Positions 8,556 through 17,152 of a stretch of DNA of 64,000 nucleotides are shown here, in pieces. Position 1 is the stretch's first letter, and each line of letters opens with the position of its first letter. A program made the translations under genes and the position numbers. Origin of the DNA: Fibrobacterota bacterium (GTDB lineage Bacteria > Fibrobacterota > Fibrobacteria > UBA11236); the NCBI GenBank assembly GCA_947466585.1, contig CANIEU010000005.1, positions 1 through 64,000 on the forward strand. Reading direction: 5' to 3'. The notes under the pieces are model-generated. The model worked only from the letters and a program-made list of their open reading frames with translations, did not search any database and had not been told where the DNA came from.

Positions 8556-9419
8556 ATGATAACCAAAATCCGCCATTATCTAGCACTCGTAAGATTCTCA
8601 CACACACTGTTTGCGCTTCCTTTCGCGCTTGCGGCCATGTTCTGGGCAGCGCACGGATTCCCGACAGCACGTGTGTTTGGGCTCATCCTGCTCTGCATGA
8701 TCTTCTGCCGCAACGCCGCCATGGCTTTCAACCGTTTGGCCGACGCCACATACGACGCCGAGAACCCGCGTACCGCGCGCCGCCACATTCCCGCAGGCAT
8801 TCTTTCGCGCCGGGGCGTATTGGCTTTCTTCCTGGTAAACGCCGCATTGTTCATCGTCTGCGCCGCATCGCTAAATGCGCTGGCCTTCGCACTTGCGTTG
8901 CCCGCACTCTTCGCGGTGTGCTTCTACTCCCTCACCAAGCGCTTTACCAACTGGTCGCATCTGTATCTCGGCCTTGCCATCGGCATCTCCCCGGTGGGCG
9001 CTTGGGTCGCCGTGCAGGGGCGCTTCGGCTTGGAAGCCATCCTGCTTTGCCTTTCGCTCCTGTTTTGGATCGCGGGCTTCGACATCATATACGCCACGCA
9101 AGACGAGGCATTTGATCGGAACGCGGGGTTGAACTCGGTGGCGGTACGCTTCGGCAAGGCGGGTGCCCTCCGGGTCAGCCGCTTCCTCCACATCCTCATG
9201 CTCGCCTGCTTGTTCGCGATTGAATTCCGCTTCGGCCTCGGTTGGCCTTTCTGGGCGGCGGTGATCGTGACCACCGGTCTTCTCGGGTACCTGCACTTCT
9301 TTCGCCGCAGCGCCTCGCTCGACGATCTGAACCAGGATTTTTTCCAGGCCAATATCGCCGTCAGCCTCGTGGTCTGCGCGGGAATCACCGCGTCCGTGTT
9401 CTTGAACGGAGCGCCGTGA
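8556..9419 (+). CDS. UbiA-family prenyltransferase (probably MqnP-like)
   Basis: Integral membrane aromatic prenyltransferase with about eight to nine hydrophobic segments. The two Asp-rich prenyl-diphosphate sites are NRLADATYDAENPRT (about residues 52-66) and DIIYATQDEAFDRNAGL (about 173-189). ATG at 8556 gives 287 aa, after the ubiX stop at 8541. Beside menG and ubiX this is most likely the futalosine-pathway enzyme MqnP; 4-hydroxybenzoate octaprenyltransferase is the alternative. I infer menaquinone because of the company it keeps. Confidence 0.85.
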   Translation: MITKIRHYLALVRFSHTLFALPFALAAMFWAAHGFPTARVFGLILLCMIFCRNAAMAFNRLADATYDAENPRTARRHIPAGILSRRGVLAFFLVNAALFIVCAASLNALAFALALPALFAVCFYSLTKRFTNWSHLYLGLAIGISPVGAWVAVQGRFGLEAILLCLSLLFWIAGFDIIYATQDEAFDRNAGLNSVAVRFGKAGALRVSRFLHILMLACLFAIEFRFGLGWPFWAAVIVTTGLLGYLHFFRRSASLDDLNQDFFQANIAVSLVVCAGITASVFLNGAP

Positions 9420-9577
9420 ACAAGTAATTTGTTGTCCCCGGAGCCCACGTTGCGGCAACCGGAGTGTCATAGCGTTCGCACCGATTCCATAAAAAAATCA
9501 AATTCAACGGGGCCGACCCGATATCGCGTATCCAGCGTGTCGGCCTGAAATTTTCGAAACAAATCCCGGAGTCTCTC

Positions 9578-10546
9578 ATGAGTGTCATGCAAGCCGACAA
9601 CAAATTGATCCGTATGGGCGTGGTGTACGACGGAAACTTTTTCCTTCACGTCAGCAACTATTACCTCTACCATCACGACCGCAACGCGCGCATCAGCCTC
9701 GACGGGTTGCACGCCTTCTTGCGCGCCAAGGTGGCCGAACTCGAAGGCACCGAGGCACGGTACTGCCCCATCGTGGACGCCCACTATTTCCGCGGCCGCC
9801 TGCCTTCCAAAATCGTGGAAGAGCGCAACCGTCTTCTCAGCGAACGCGTGTTCGAAGACATTCTGATCCGTCAGAACATCACCACGCACTACCTGCCCGT
9901 CTCCGGCTCGGCAGAAAAAGGCATTGACGTGTGGCTCGCTCTGGAGACCTACGAGCTCGCCGTGCTCAAGCGCTTCAACGTCATCGTGCTCATCGCCGGG
10001 GACGGCGATTTCGTGCCGCTGGTGCGTAAACTGAACGCCCTCGGTACGCGCGTGATGCTGCTCGGCTGGGATTTCCGGTATCAGGATGAAAACGGGGAAG
10101 AGCGCGAGACCAAAACGTCGCAGGCCCTGCAGGCCGAGTGCACCTATCCGCTGATGATGTCGTCCCTCATCGATGCCGCCGACGGTGAAGATACCCGCAT
10201 CAACAATCTCTTCGTTCCCGCGCCGGCCTTTCCGCGCACGGCTTCCCCCCGCGCGTCGTCTGTGTCGGAAGGCCGCTCCCCGTATTCGGCCTCTTCCTCT
10301 TCATCATCCTTTGCATCTTCCGCCTCCGCAGGCGACGACGACACGGTGTACGAAGGGAACATCAAGCGCATCAAGGAAGGCTACGGATTCATCATCGCCC
10401 CGCAACTCGAAGGCGACATCTTCTTTTACCACACAGACGTGCTGAACGGAGACTTTGGCAACCTTGTTGAGGGCGATCCGGTCGAGTTCAAGCTGGGAAA
10501 GAACGAAAAGGGCATCACCGCCCGCGAGATCGTCCTGACGGATTGA
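9578..10546 (+). CDS. NYN/PIN-like nuclease domain fused to a cold-shock-like domain
   Basis: Residues about 10-185 are a NYN (LabA/DUF88-like) domain: GVVYDGNFF, the acidic GIDVWLALETYE, and VIVLIAGDGDFVPLVRKL provide the conserved Asp residues of a PIN-type metal nuclease. A Ser/Pro-rich linker of about 50 residues (about 207-255) follows. The last 66 residues form an OB/cold-shock-like domain with RNP-like motifs GYGFII and DIFFYHTD. This arrangement suggests an RNA-binding endonuclease acting in the cytoplasm (inference). SD-like CCGGAG precedes ATG 9578. Convergent with the next gene across a perfect palindrome. Confidence 0.8.
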   Translation: MSVMQADNKLIRMGVVYDGNFFLHVSNYYLYHHDRNARISLDGLHAFLRAKVAELEGTEARYCPIVDAHYFRGRLPSKIVEERNRLLSERVFEDILIRQNITTHYLPVSGSAEKGIDVWLALETYELAVLKRFNVIVLIAGDGDFVPLVRKLNALGTRVMLLGWDFRYQDENGEERETKTSQALQAECTYPLMMSSLIDAADGEDTRINNLFVPAPAFPRTASPRASSVSEGRSPYSASSSSSSFASSASAGDDDTVYEGNIKRIKEGYGFIIAPQLEGDIFFYHTDVLNGDFGNLVEGDPVEFKLGKNEKGITAREIVLTD

Positions 10547-10560
10547 TCTATGCACGCGCA

Positions 10561-10590
10561 TGTAGGGGCAAATAATTATTTGCCCCTACA
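10561..10590. terminator. Perfect 30-base palindrome at a convergent junction
   Basis: TGTAGGGGCAAATAA is followed directly by its exact reverse complement. No T-run follows on either strand, so it is not a classic intrinsic terminator. It sits 14 nt after the NYN gene and 8 nt from the stop of the convergent gene, and may act as a bidirectional terminator or protein site. The GTAGGGGC...GCCCCTAC form resembles dispersed palindromes I recall from other bacteria. Confidence 0.7.
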
Positions 10591-10598
10591 ACCGTGGC

Positions 10599-11129
10599 CT
10601 ACATCAAACGCGCGTGCCAGCTGTCTTTTGCCGCAAGCGCGAACTTGCCGGTAAACAGCGCGTCGGTTTCCCGGATGGTGGTATCGAATACCACCGTTTC
10701 GGGAGTGACTACGCCCGCTGCCTTGTCTGCGGCCAAGGCTCGGAATCCCGGCCGGTCGACGTCGACAACGCGCCCCGAGGCATCGCGGTAGAACACACGG
10801 GATCCACCGACCCACTCCACACCAAGGTTCATCCCCGCATCCTTCAAAAAGAACAGCAGCGCATCGCGCGAGCACCCTGCGATTTCGTGAGGTCGATGTG
10901 CGATGAGGACGAAACGGTTTTCGAGTACGGTCCCGGCACCATCCACCGGGGAACCGTGGCTGGCCCATCCCGTCAGAAAGCCGTTCAGTGCGGATTGCAG
11001 CGTCCGCGTTTCCGCATCGGTCAGCGACCGCGCGGCGGCGAACACGATGCACGGTTGGCTGCGATAGGGGGTCAGGGTGTCGAGGGCGGCGTCGTTTGCG
11101 GTTTCGGACGAGGTGTTCATCAGAGGCAT
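10599..11129 (-). CDS. Conserved hypothetical protein, 176 aa
   Basis: Soluble, no signal peptide. The pattern CIVFAAARSLTDAETRTLQSALNGFLTGWASHG, then RFVLIA and AGCSRDALLFFLKD (about residues 27-95), matches a family seen in Bacteroidota and relatives whose members are sometimes labelled ABC transporter ATPase without any ATPase motif. No P-loop is present here either, so that label should not be used. It is 7 nt downstream of the lipoprotein gene and probably co-transcribed with it. Function unknown. Confidence 0.7.
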   Translation of the reverse strand: MPLMNTSSETANDAALDTLTPYRSQPCIVFAAARSLTDAETRTLQSALNGFLTGWASHGSPVDGAGTVLENRFVLIAHRPHEIAGCSRDALLFFLKDAGMNLGVEWVGGSRVFYRDASGRVVDVDRPGFRALAADKAAGVVTPETVVFDTTIRETDALFTGKFALAAKDSWHARLM

Positions 11130-11136
11130 TTCGATT

Positions 11137-11895
11137 TTATTCGGCTGTGATTTCGCGAAACAAGGTTCCCGCTGAGGCGGGAGAGGGCGTGAACCCGGAC
11201 CATAGGGATTGGTGTTTGACGAGGCCGCGTGCGCCCATCCAGGTGGTGCCGGTGCCGATCGGAGTCGCGCCGTTGTCCGCCCAAAACGTGCTCTCTGCGA
11301 AGGCCCAGCATTCGAACCGGGTACCCGCCTGGGTCAACGATTCCACCCGGTCGAGCACGCGCACAAAGCGCAGCGCACCGACGGTGGTGTCGAGGCGCCA
11401 GCCGAGTGCCGGTGCGGCAGGGAAGGGGAGGCCCGGGCCGGGGTCGGATACGAGCGTACTGTCGAACAAGACAAGCCCGGGCTGGAACCCGATGCGGGTG
11501 AGGGTCGCGACGGGAGCAGGTCCGGTGGAAGACCGGCGTGCGAGATTGAGCCGGGTCTTTATGACGCCGCCAATCAAGGTATCTCCGAGGCGGGAAGCCA
11601 CCAAAACGGTTTGGCCGACAAGCGAATCCGACTTCCCGGGGCGGCGCAAGCTTTCATCCCAGGTGTACACCCGCGATGCCGCCTTACTGAAGGCATCCTG
11701 TTCGGGTTGCAAGGTCGCCGGTTTCGTCACGGAGGTATCGGAGCCGCCATCAAACAGGTTGCACCCGCCGAGAAAAAGCGCACCACACAGTCCGCCGGTG
11801 GCGAACAGGAATCGCAACGAAGGGCGATGCCTCAGAAGGGCTATGCGGGTAAGGTGGGAAAGGTGAGTAAGGCGGGGCACGGGCTCAATATACAT
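11137..11895 (-). CDS. Putative lipoprotein of unknown function
   Basis: A basic start is followed by a hydrophobic stretch ending in the lipobox-like ALFLGGC, so the protein is probably exported and lipidated. The mature part (about 190 aa) has alternating hydrophobic residues suggesting beta structure; I do not recognise a domain. Start is uncertain: ATG at 11895 (MYIEPVPRL) is chosen because an ATG at 11982 would run into the divergent ridA gene, whose ATG is at 11920. Other starts within the next 20 codons are possible. Followed after 7 nt by the 176-aa gene. Confidence 0.6.
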   Translation of the reverse strand: MYIEPVPRLTHLSHLTRIALLRHRPSLRFLFATGGLCGALFLGGCNLFDGGSDTSVTKPATLQPEQDAFSKAASRVYTWDESLRRPGKSDSLVGQTVLVASRLGDTLIGGVIKTRLNLARRSSTGPAPVATLTRIGFQPGLVLFDSTLVSDPGPGLPFPAAPALGWRLDTTVGALRFVRVLDRVESLTQAGTRFECWAFAESTFWADNGATPIGTGTTWMGARGLVKHQSLWSGFTPSPASAGTLFREITAE

Positions 11896-11919
11896 GCCTG
11901 CCGTCTTATTATTTGGACC

Positions 11920-12402
11920 ATGAATCCTCTGCACAATCTGCATGCGCTCGGCCTCGAGCTTCCCGCCGCACCCAGGCCTCAAGGGTGGTATGTACCCATG
12001 GTTCGAAGCGGCGACCTGGTGTTCGTTTCGGGACAGTTGCCAATGCGGGATGGCGTGGTGGCGGTGACGGGAGCGGTAGGGGATAATGTCTCCATGGTTT
12101 CCGTGGTTTCCTTGGAGGCCGCACGCGAGGCGGCGCGTCTGTGCCTACTCAACATCCTTGCGGCACTGGAAGGCAACGGTGTGCCACTGGCTTCGGTTCG
12201 TCGCGTGGTGAAGCTCACGGGCTACGTGCAATCGCATCCCGACTTTCATGATCAGCCCAAGGTCCTGAATGCGGCGTCGGAGCTGCTGACGGAAATCTTC
12301 GGTGATGCGGGCAAACACGCACGCGCGGCGTTGGGTGTTAACGCCCTGCCGCTCGACGCGACCGTGGAGATCGAGGCGATCTTCGAGATCGCCTCGATCT
12401 GA
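11920..12402 (+). CDS. ridA: RidA/YjgF family imine deaminase-like protein
   Basis: 160-aa RidA superfamily member, which hydrolyses reactive enamine/imine intermediates from PLP enzymes. Features include GDLVFVSGQLPMRDG, SLEAAREAARLCLLNILAALE, and KLTGYVQSHPDFHDQPKVLNAASELL; the C-terminal segment RAALGVNALPLDATVEIEAIFEI carries the position where canonical RidA has the Arg of the active site (here in HARAALGV). It belongs to the longer YjgF subgroup. The last 11 codons form a strong hairpin and the stop abuts the stop of brxA on the other strand with no spacer. Confidence 0.88.
   Translation: MNPLHNLHALGLELPAAPRPQGWYVPMVRSGDLVFVSGQLPMRDGVVAVTGAVGDNVSMVSVVSLEAAREAARLCLLNILAALEGNGVPLASVRRVVKLTGYVQSHPDFHDQPKVLNAASELLTEIFGDAGKHARAALGVNALPLDATVEIEAIFEIASI
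12368..12400. other. 14-bp stem hairpin inside the 3' end of ridA
   Basis: AGATCGAGGCGATC (12368-12381), loop TTCGA, GATCGCCTCGATCT (12387-12400): a perfect 14-bp stem made of the final codons of ridA up to its stop. No T-run follows. It may block ribosome or exonuclease passage or mark the end of two convergent transcripts. Confidence 0.85.
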
Positions 12403-12819
12403 TCAGCAGTACTGTTCGATCGCCTGGGCGAGATCGGTGCCGATTGCGTGCGCATCGCGGCCCGAAATTTGGTAGCGCTCCAGCATGAACACGACGTCGC
12501 CGTCCTTGATGAGGGCGATCGACGGAGAAGAGGGTTGGTAGCCCACGAAGTGCGCGCGCGCAGCCGCGGTGGCTTCACGATCGTTGCCGGCGAACACCGT
12601 GATGGCGTGGTCGGGCTTCTTCGTGATTTTGCCGAAGGCTTCGGCGACACCGGGACGGGCCTGGGCAGCGGCGCAGCCGCACACCGAGTTCACCACCACG
12701 AGCGTCGTACCTTTGGCGGCCAACACTTTCTCGACCTCATCCGGGGTGCGGGTTTCCTGAATGCCCAGTTCCGTGAGTTCCTGGCGCATCGGGGCGATCA
12801 TGTCTTCATCGTACATCAT
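12403..12819 (-). CDS. brxA: Bacilliredoxin BrxA/BrxB (YphP/YqiW family)
   Basis: 138-aa thioredoxin-fold protein that removes bacillithiol or related thiols from oxidised proteins. The CGC active site lies in VVNSVCGCAAAQARP (about residues 42-56); YQPSSPSIALIKDG and FMLERYQISGRD are also family motifs. It is slightly shorter than Bacillus BrxA. AGGAGG-like sequence (ACGGAGGTTTGCC) precedes the ATG. It probably follows trmFO on the minus strand after 101 nt. Whether this organism makes bacillithiol cannot be judged here; other FCB bacteria do carry these proteins. Confidence 0.9.
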   Translation of the reverse strand: MMYDEDMIAPMRQELTELGIQETRTPDEVEKVLAAKGTTLVVVNSVCGCAAAQARPGVAEAFGKITKKPDHAITVFAGNDREATAAARAHFVGYQPSSPSIALIKDGDVVFMLERYQISGRDAHAIGTDLAQAIEQYC

Positions 12820-12841
12820 GGCAAACCTCCGTAATTCATGG

Positions 12842-12872
12842 GGTTACAATGTTCGTGTAACCTGTTTTTTTT
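12842..12872 (+). terminator. Plus-strand intrinsic terminator upstream of brxA
   Basis: GGTTACA (12842-12848), 7-nt loop, TGTAACC (12856-12862), TG, then eight T (12865-12872). The T-run is on the plus strand, but the only plus-strand gene before it is ridA, 440 nt upstream with brxA lying antisense between. It could end ridA read-through. On the minus strand the A-run precedes the stem, so it would not terminate trmFO. Confidence 0.7.
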
Positions 12873-12920
12873 CAACGTCTTAAGAAAAAGATAGCAAATT
12901 GGTAGGGGATAGGGTAGCGT

Positions 12921-14282
12921 CTAGGTGGAGGCTGCTTCGACGCTTTCCGCCGTCTTCAGTCCCATCGGATCGAAACCTTCCCATGCCTTCTGGCATTCTT
13001 CGATCTGCCGCTCCTTGCGTTCCTTCTTCTTCCAGACCGGGTTCGAAGGCAACAGACCGAAGTTGAAGTTCATGGGCTGAAAGTCGGGATTGGGGCTCGT
13101 GAGGTGTTCGGTGAGGGCGGCGAGGCAGGTGCCCTGCGGCCAGCGGAAGTTTTCGCGTCCTTCGATCGCCGCGTGCAAGGCGGCAGCAGCGTAGAGGCCG
13201 GTGGAGAGCGCTTCGGTGTAGCCTTCGGCACCGGTGATTTGCCCCGCGCAGAAGATCTTGGTGCCCCTGAGGCGCAGCGTGGGCTCGAGCACCTTGGGCG
13301 CGTCAAGGAAGGTGTTGCGATGCATGGCGCCGAGTCGGGCGAACTGTGCGGTGCGCAGCCCGGGGATCTTGGTGAGAATGTCCTTTTGCGTTCCCCACTT
13401 GAGCCGGGTCTGGAAACCGACGAGGTTATACAGGCTGCGCTGGGCGTTTTCGGCGCGGAGCTGGATGACGGCGAAGGGGCGCTTGTCGGTGCGCGGGTCG
13501 TGCAGGCCGATGGGGCGCATGGGGCCGTAGCGTAGAGTCTCGCGTCCGCGACGCGCCATCTCCTCGATGGGCAGGCAGCCTTCGAAGAGCTGCCCCTTCT
13601 CGAACGGCTTCGCTTCGACCGTGTCGGCGGCCACGAGGGCGTCCACGAACTCGAAGTACTGTTCCTTGTCGAGCGGAACGTTGAGAAAGTCGGGTGCGTC
13701 CCCCTTGTCCCAACGGTTTTTGGCGAAGAGGAATTCCTCTTCGAGGCTGTCCGCCATCACCACGGGAGCGATGGAGTCGAAGAAGAACAGGCGCTTGGCG
13801 TCGGGGCTGCCGTTCGCGGCGCCGATGGCGGCCACGCGCGCGAAGAGATCCTGAGCGAGGGATTCCGACGTCAGAGGACCCGTTGCCAGAATCGTCCACT
13901 GATCCGGATCCAAGGTCTTCACCTCGTCGCGGATCAGGTGGATGTTCGGGCGCGCCTCGAGGGCCGCCTTCACGTTGGCGGAGAATACGTCGCGGTCGAT
14001 GGCGAGGCTTTCGCCCGCCGGTACGCGGGATTCAAAGGCCAGCGGCAGGAGTTTGGATCCGCAGCGGGCGATCTCTTCCTTCAGCAACCCGTGGGCGGAG
14101 GTAAAGGCGAGGCCTTTGAACGAGTTGGAACACACCAGTTCGGCGAGTCCGTCGGTTTTGTGCGCGGGCGTCTGCACGGTCGGGCGCATCTCGTGCAGCT
14201 CGACCTGATAACCCGCATCGGCGAGTTGCAGCGCGGCCTCGCAGCCCGAAAGCCCGCCGCCGATGACGCGAACGGAAGTCAA
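12921..14282 (-). CDS. trmFO: Methylenetetrahydrofolate-tRNA-(uracil-5-)-methyltransferase TrmFO
   Basis: FAD- and folate-dependent enzyme that makes ribothymidine at position 54 of the tRNA T-loop. The Rossmann motif VIGGGLSGCEAALQLADAG (about residues 5-23), ELHEMRP, TDGLAELVCSNSFK and the C-terminal GQITGAEGYTEALSTGLYAA are family hallmarks. 453 aa fits. The start is a TTG at 14282, with no good SD; no in-frame ATG is close. It follows purH on the minus strand, separated by a 26-bp inverted repeat that lies within its leader. Confidence 0.93.
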   Translation of the reverse strand: MTSVRVIGGGLSGCEAALQLADAGYQVELHEMRPTVQTPAHKTDGLAELVCSNSFKGLAFTSAHGLLKEEIARCGSKLLPLAFESRVPAGESLAIDRDVFSANVKAALEARPNIHLIRDEVKTLDPDQWTILATGPLTSESLAQDLFARVAAIGAANGSPDAKRLFFFDSIAPVVMADSLEEEFLFAKNRWDKGDAPDFLNVPLDKEQYFEFVDALVAADTVEAKPFEKGQLFEGCLPIEEMARRGRETLRYGPMRPIGLHDPRTDKRPFAVIQLRAENAQRSLYNLVGFQTRLKWGTQKDILTKIPGLRTAQFARLGAMHRNTFLDAPKVLEPTLRLRGTKIFCAGQITGAEGYTEALSTGLYAAAALHAAIEGRENFRWPQGTCLAALTEHLTSPNPDFQPMNFNFGLLPSNPVWKKKERKERQIEECQKAWEGFDPMGLKTAESVEAAST

Positions 14283-14299
14283 GAAATCGTGTCCATCTG

Positions 14300-14432
14300 G
14301 AAATGATGAATGAGAAATGAGAAATGAGAAATGGAACGCAGAAATTTTGACGTGGAATTTGAAATCATGGATGCGTGTCCCGAAGGCCAGATTTCATTTT
14401 GTCTTTATTTCTCATTTCTCATTCATCATTTC
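14300..14432. repeat. Perfect 26-bp inverted repeat (word GAAATGA) between purH and trmFO
   Basis: 14300-14325 (begins GAAATGATGAATGAGAAATG) is exactly complementary to 14407-14432, spacer 81 nt. Both arms run on into further copies of GAGAAATGA / TCATTTCTC. The arms are C-free on the left and G-free on the right. It lies between two co-directional minus-strand genes, 17 nt upstream of the trmFO start and 9 nt after the purH stop. Confidence 0.92.
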
Positions 14433-14441
14433 TCATTTTCT

Positions 14442-16055
14442 TTAGTGTCTAAAATGCCGTGTCCCCGTGAACACCATGGAGATGCCGAGCTTGTCGGCGG
14501 TGGCGATCACTTCGGGATCGCGGAGCGAGCCGCCGGGTTGAACGATGTGCTTGATGCCGCCCTCGTGCGCGGCGAGCACGTTGTCGTCGAACGGGAAGAA
14601 GGCGTCGGACGCGAGCACGCAATGCGACATCGCCTGCTTCACAAATGCTTCGGCTTCGGCACCGGTGAGGCCCTGCTGTTCCGCAATGCGGGCGAGGTTC
14701 TCGCGGGCGCGCGGCTGCGCGAGCTTCAGATTGGAGTCGATACGGTTCGGTTGGCCCGGACCCATACCCACCAGCGTGTAGCCGCCGGGAGCATACTCGT
14801 ACCCTAACACGATCGCGTTCGACTTCACGTGCTTGCAGGCCTTCCACGTGAACTCGGCCAATGGGCGCATGTTCTCGGGCATCTTCGCGGCAGTCGCCGA
14901 TTCCCATTTGCGGTACAGGTCGACATCGCGGTCCTGTTCGAGCATACCGCCGAGAATGTGCTTATAGACCTTGCGATGCTTGGGCGGGATCATGGTGCCG
15001 ATATCGAGCAAGCGGATGTCCTTGCTCTTCTTCTGCAGGTATTCCAGGGCGTCGAGGTCGTAGCCCGGTGCGATCAGGAGTTCCACGAAACGGCCCTTGA
15101 GGCGTTCCGCCGTGGCCAGATCGACCTTCCGCGACACGGCGATCACCGAACCGAAGGCCGAGACCGGATCGCCCTGCCAGGCCGCTTCGAACGCGCCTTC
15201 AAGGGTTTTGCCGGTGGCGTAACCGCACGGGTTCATGTGCTTGATGATGGCGACCGCTGCGTCCGCCTGCAGGTCGCGCACGGCCTCGAGCGCAGCATCG
15301 GCGTCCACGAGATTGTTGTAACTGAGTTCCTTGCCGTGCAGCTGCTTGGCGGAACCGAGGTTCGATTCGCCCAGCGAGGCGGTTTCGAACTCGGGATAAA
15401 AGGAGGCCTTCTGGTGATCGTTCTCGCCATATCGCAATGTGGAGCCAGGGCGGAATCCGAGGCGAAGCACCTGTTCGCCAAGCAAAGCCTTCGAGAGGTG
15501 GGCGTCGATGGCCGAGTCGTAATCGGCGGTGTGGCGGAAGGCCGTCACGGCCAAGCGGCGGCGCATTTCAAGCGTGGTCGAACCCGCGGCTTGCAGTTCC
15601 GCGAGTACCGGCGCATAATCATCCGGATTGCAGATCACGGTCACGTCGTTGTGATTCTTCGCCGACGAACGCAGCATGCTCGGGCCGCCGATATCGATGT
15701 TCTCGATGGCGTCCTCGAGCGTGACGCCTTCCTTGGCCACGGTTTCGCGGAACGGATAGAGGTTGACGGCCACCAGATCAATGGGGGCGATGCCGTGCTC
15801 GACGAGTTGCTTTACGTGCTCCGCGTCGTCGCGGCGGGCGAGAATGCCGCCGTGGATTTTTGGATGCAGGGTCTTCACGCGGCCGTCAAGGATTTCTGGA
15901 GAGCCGGTGTGATCCGAAACCTGCGTCGCAAGAACGCCATTGTCGTTCAGGAATTTGAGCGTGCCGCCCGTGCTGAGGATGCGCCAGCCGAGGGCGTGCA
16001 GGCCCTGCGCGAAGGGGAGGAGGCCGCGCTTGTCGGAGACGCTGATGAGCGCCAT
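14442..16055 (-). CDS. purH: Bifunctional AICAR transformylase / IMP cyclohydrolase PurH
   Basis: Last two steps of de novo purine synthesis. The N-terminal MGS-like IMP cyclohydrolase domain (about 1-195) begins [11 protein letters not shown] and has [15 protein letters not shown] and [16 protein letters not shown]. The C-terminal AICAR transformylase domain (about 200-537) has [32 protein letters not shown] and [14 protein letters not shown] at 16055 is chosen because family members start exactly there; a TTG 27 nt upstream overlaps the purC stop. It is directly downstream of purC, the two forming a purine operon. Confidence 0.95.
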   Translation of the reverse strand: MALISVSDKRGLLPFAQGLHALGWRILSTGGTLKFLNDNGVLATQVSDHTGSPEILDGRVKTLHPKIHGGILARRDDAEHVKQLVEHGIAPIDLVAVNLYPFRETVAKEGVTLEDAIENIDIGGPSMLRSSAKNHNDVTVICNPDDYAPVLAELQAAGSTTLEMRRRLAVTAFRHTADYDSAIDAHLSKALLGEQVLRLGFRPGSTLRYGENDHQKASFYPEFETASLGESNLGSAKQLHGKELSYNNLVDADAALEAVRDLQADAAVAIIKHMNPCGYATGKTLEGAFEAAWQGDPVSAFGSVIAVSRKVDLATAERLKGRFVELLIAPGYDLDALEYLQKKSKDIRLLDIGTMIPPKHRKVYKHILGGMLEQDRDVDLYRKWESATAAKMPENMRPLAEFTWKACKHVKSNAIVLGYEYAPGGYTLVGMGPGQPNRIDSNLKLAQPRARENLARIAEQQGLTGAEAEAFVKQAMSHCVLASDAFFPFDDNVLAAHEGGIKHIVQPGGSLRDPEVIATADKLGISMVFTGTRHFRH

Positions 16056-16074
16056 CTGGACAGTTGGGGGGGAC

Positions 16075-16968
16075 TTAGACAACTTTGAAATCCTTTCCGG
16101 TCAGAAGCCGGTAGGCCTCCAAGTATTTGTTGCGCGTGTTTTCGACCACGTCTTCGGGAAGTTCGGGGCCCGGGGCCTCCTTATTCCAGGTCAGGGTCTC
16201 GAGCCAATCGCGCAGATATTGCTTGTCGAAGCTCTGTTGGTCGCGACCGGCCTGGTAGTCCTTCGCCGGCCAGAACCGGGACGAATCGGGCGTGAGCACC
16301 TCGTCGATGAGGATCATCTCGCCGTCCTTCATACCGAACTCGAACTTGGTGTCGGCGAGGATCACGCCGCAAACCTTGGCGTAATCGCGCGCACGCTGAT
16401 AAATCTTGAGGCTGCGCTCGCGCAGTTCCTCGGCCTGATCCTCGCCCGTGATCTCGATCATTTCTTCGAAAGAGATGTTCTCATCGTGACCGATATCATT
16501 TTTCGCCGCAGGCGTGAAGATCGGCTGGGCCAGCTTGGCGCATGGTTCCAGATCGAAGGGTAACGGTATGCCGCACACCATACCGGTCTTGCGGTATTCC
16601 TTCCAACCCGAACCGGCAAGGTAGCCGCGCACCACGCATTCCACGTCGAAGCGATCGGCCTTCTTCACCAGCATCGAGCGGCCGCGCAGCCAGTCTCGGT
16701 GTTTGCGCAGCGCGGAAGGGAAGTGCTCCACATCCGCGGTGACCAAGTGGTTCGGTTCCTTGAGGAAATCGAACCAAAACAGGGACAGTTGCGTCAGGAT
16801 GCGTCCCTTGTCCGGGATCGGCGTGGGCAAAACCACGTCGAACGCGGAGATGCGGTCGGAAGCGACGATGAGTAGGTTTTCCCCGAGGTCGTACACGTCG
16901 CGCACTTTGCCGCGGCGGTAGAGGGGGACTTCGGTGATCTGGGGTTCGGGCGCGGAGTGGTTTGGCAC
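16075..16968 (-). CDS. purC: Phosphoribosylaminoimidazole-succinocarboxamide synthase PurC
   Basis: SAICAR synthase of the purine pathway. LYRRGKVRDVYDLG, LIVASDRISAFDVVLP, RSMLVKKADRFDVECVVRGYLAGSGW and LIDEVLTPDSSRFWP are conserved ATP- and substrate-binding blocks. The C-terminus matches the longer, yeast-like form (QSFDKQYLRDWLETLTWNKEAPGPELP). Start GTG at 16968 (VPNHSAPEPQIT) gives about 297 aa. An ATG at 17127 would add a Pro/Arg/Ser-rich tail and nearly meet the divergent gene at 17153, so I judge it unlikely. No clear SD was seen. Confidence 0.92.
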   Translation of the reverse strand: MPNHSAPEPQITEVPLYRRGKVRDVYDLGENLLIVASDRISAFDVVLPTPIPDKGRILTQLSLFWFDFLKEPNHLVTADVEHFPSALRKHRDWLRGRSMLVKKADRFDVECVVRGYLAGSGWKEYRKTGMVCGIPLPFDLEPCAKLAQPIFTPAAKNDIGHDENISFEEMIEITGEDQAEELRERSLKIYQRARDYAKVCGVILADTKFEFGMKDGEMILIDEVLTPDSSRFWPAKDYQAGRDQQSFDKQYLRDWLETLTWNKEAPGPELPEDVVENTRNKYLEAYRLLTGKDFKVV

Positions 16969-17152
16969 GCGGGGCAAGGTAGCAAACGCGGGCTTTGAGG
17001 CAGACCGGCAAGGGGGGGGCGATTGCCCGGTTTCGGACGATTCCCGTCGGGAATCCTTGCGGACGCTTGGTGCGCGGGGCCCGGCCGGAATGGGATTGTT
17101 TACTTTCTCGCTGCGGATCAGGGCCATTCACGAGGCCCCGCAAGGAGTTTCC

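Noticed and set aside
10599-11129. ABC transporter ATPase label for the 176-aa protein
   Set aside because: No Walker A, Walker B or signature motif is present.
14829-16088. 419-codon plus-strand frame opposite purH
   Set aside because: Antisense shadow of a confident purine gene; no ribosome site or recognisable motif.
16960-16976. Sigma-54 promoter candidate (TGGCACG...)
   Set aside because: The -12 TTGC element is missing at the right distance and the site faces no plus-strand gene start.
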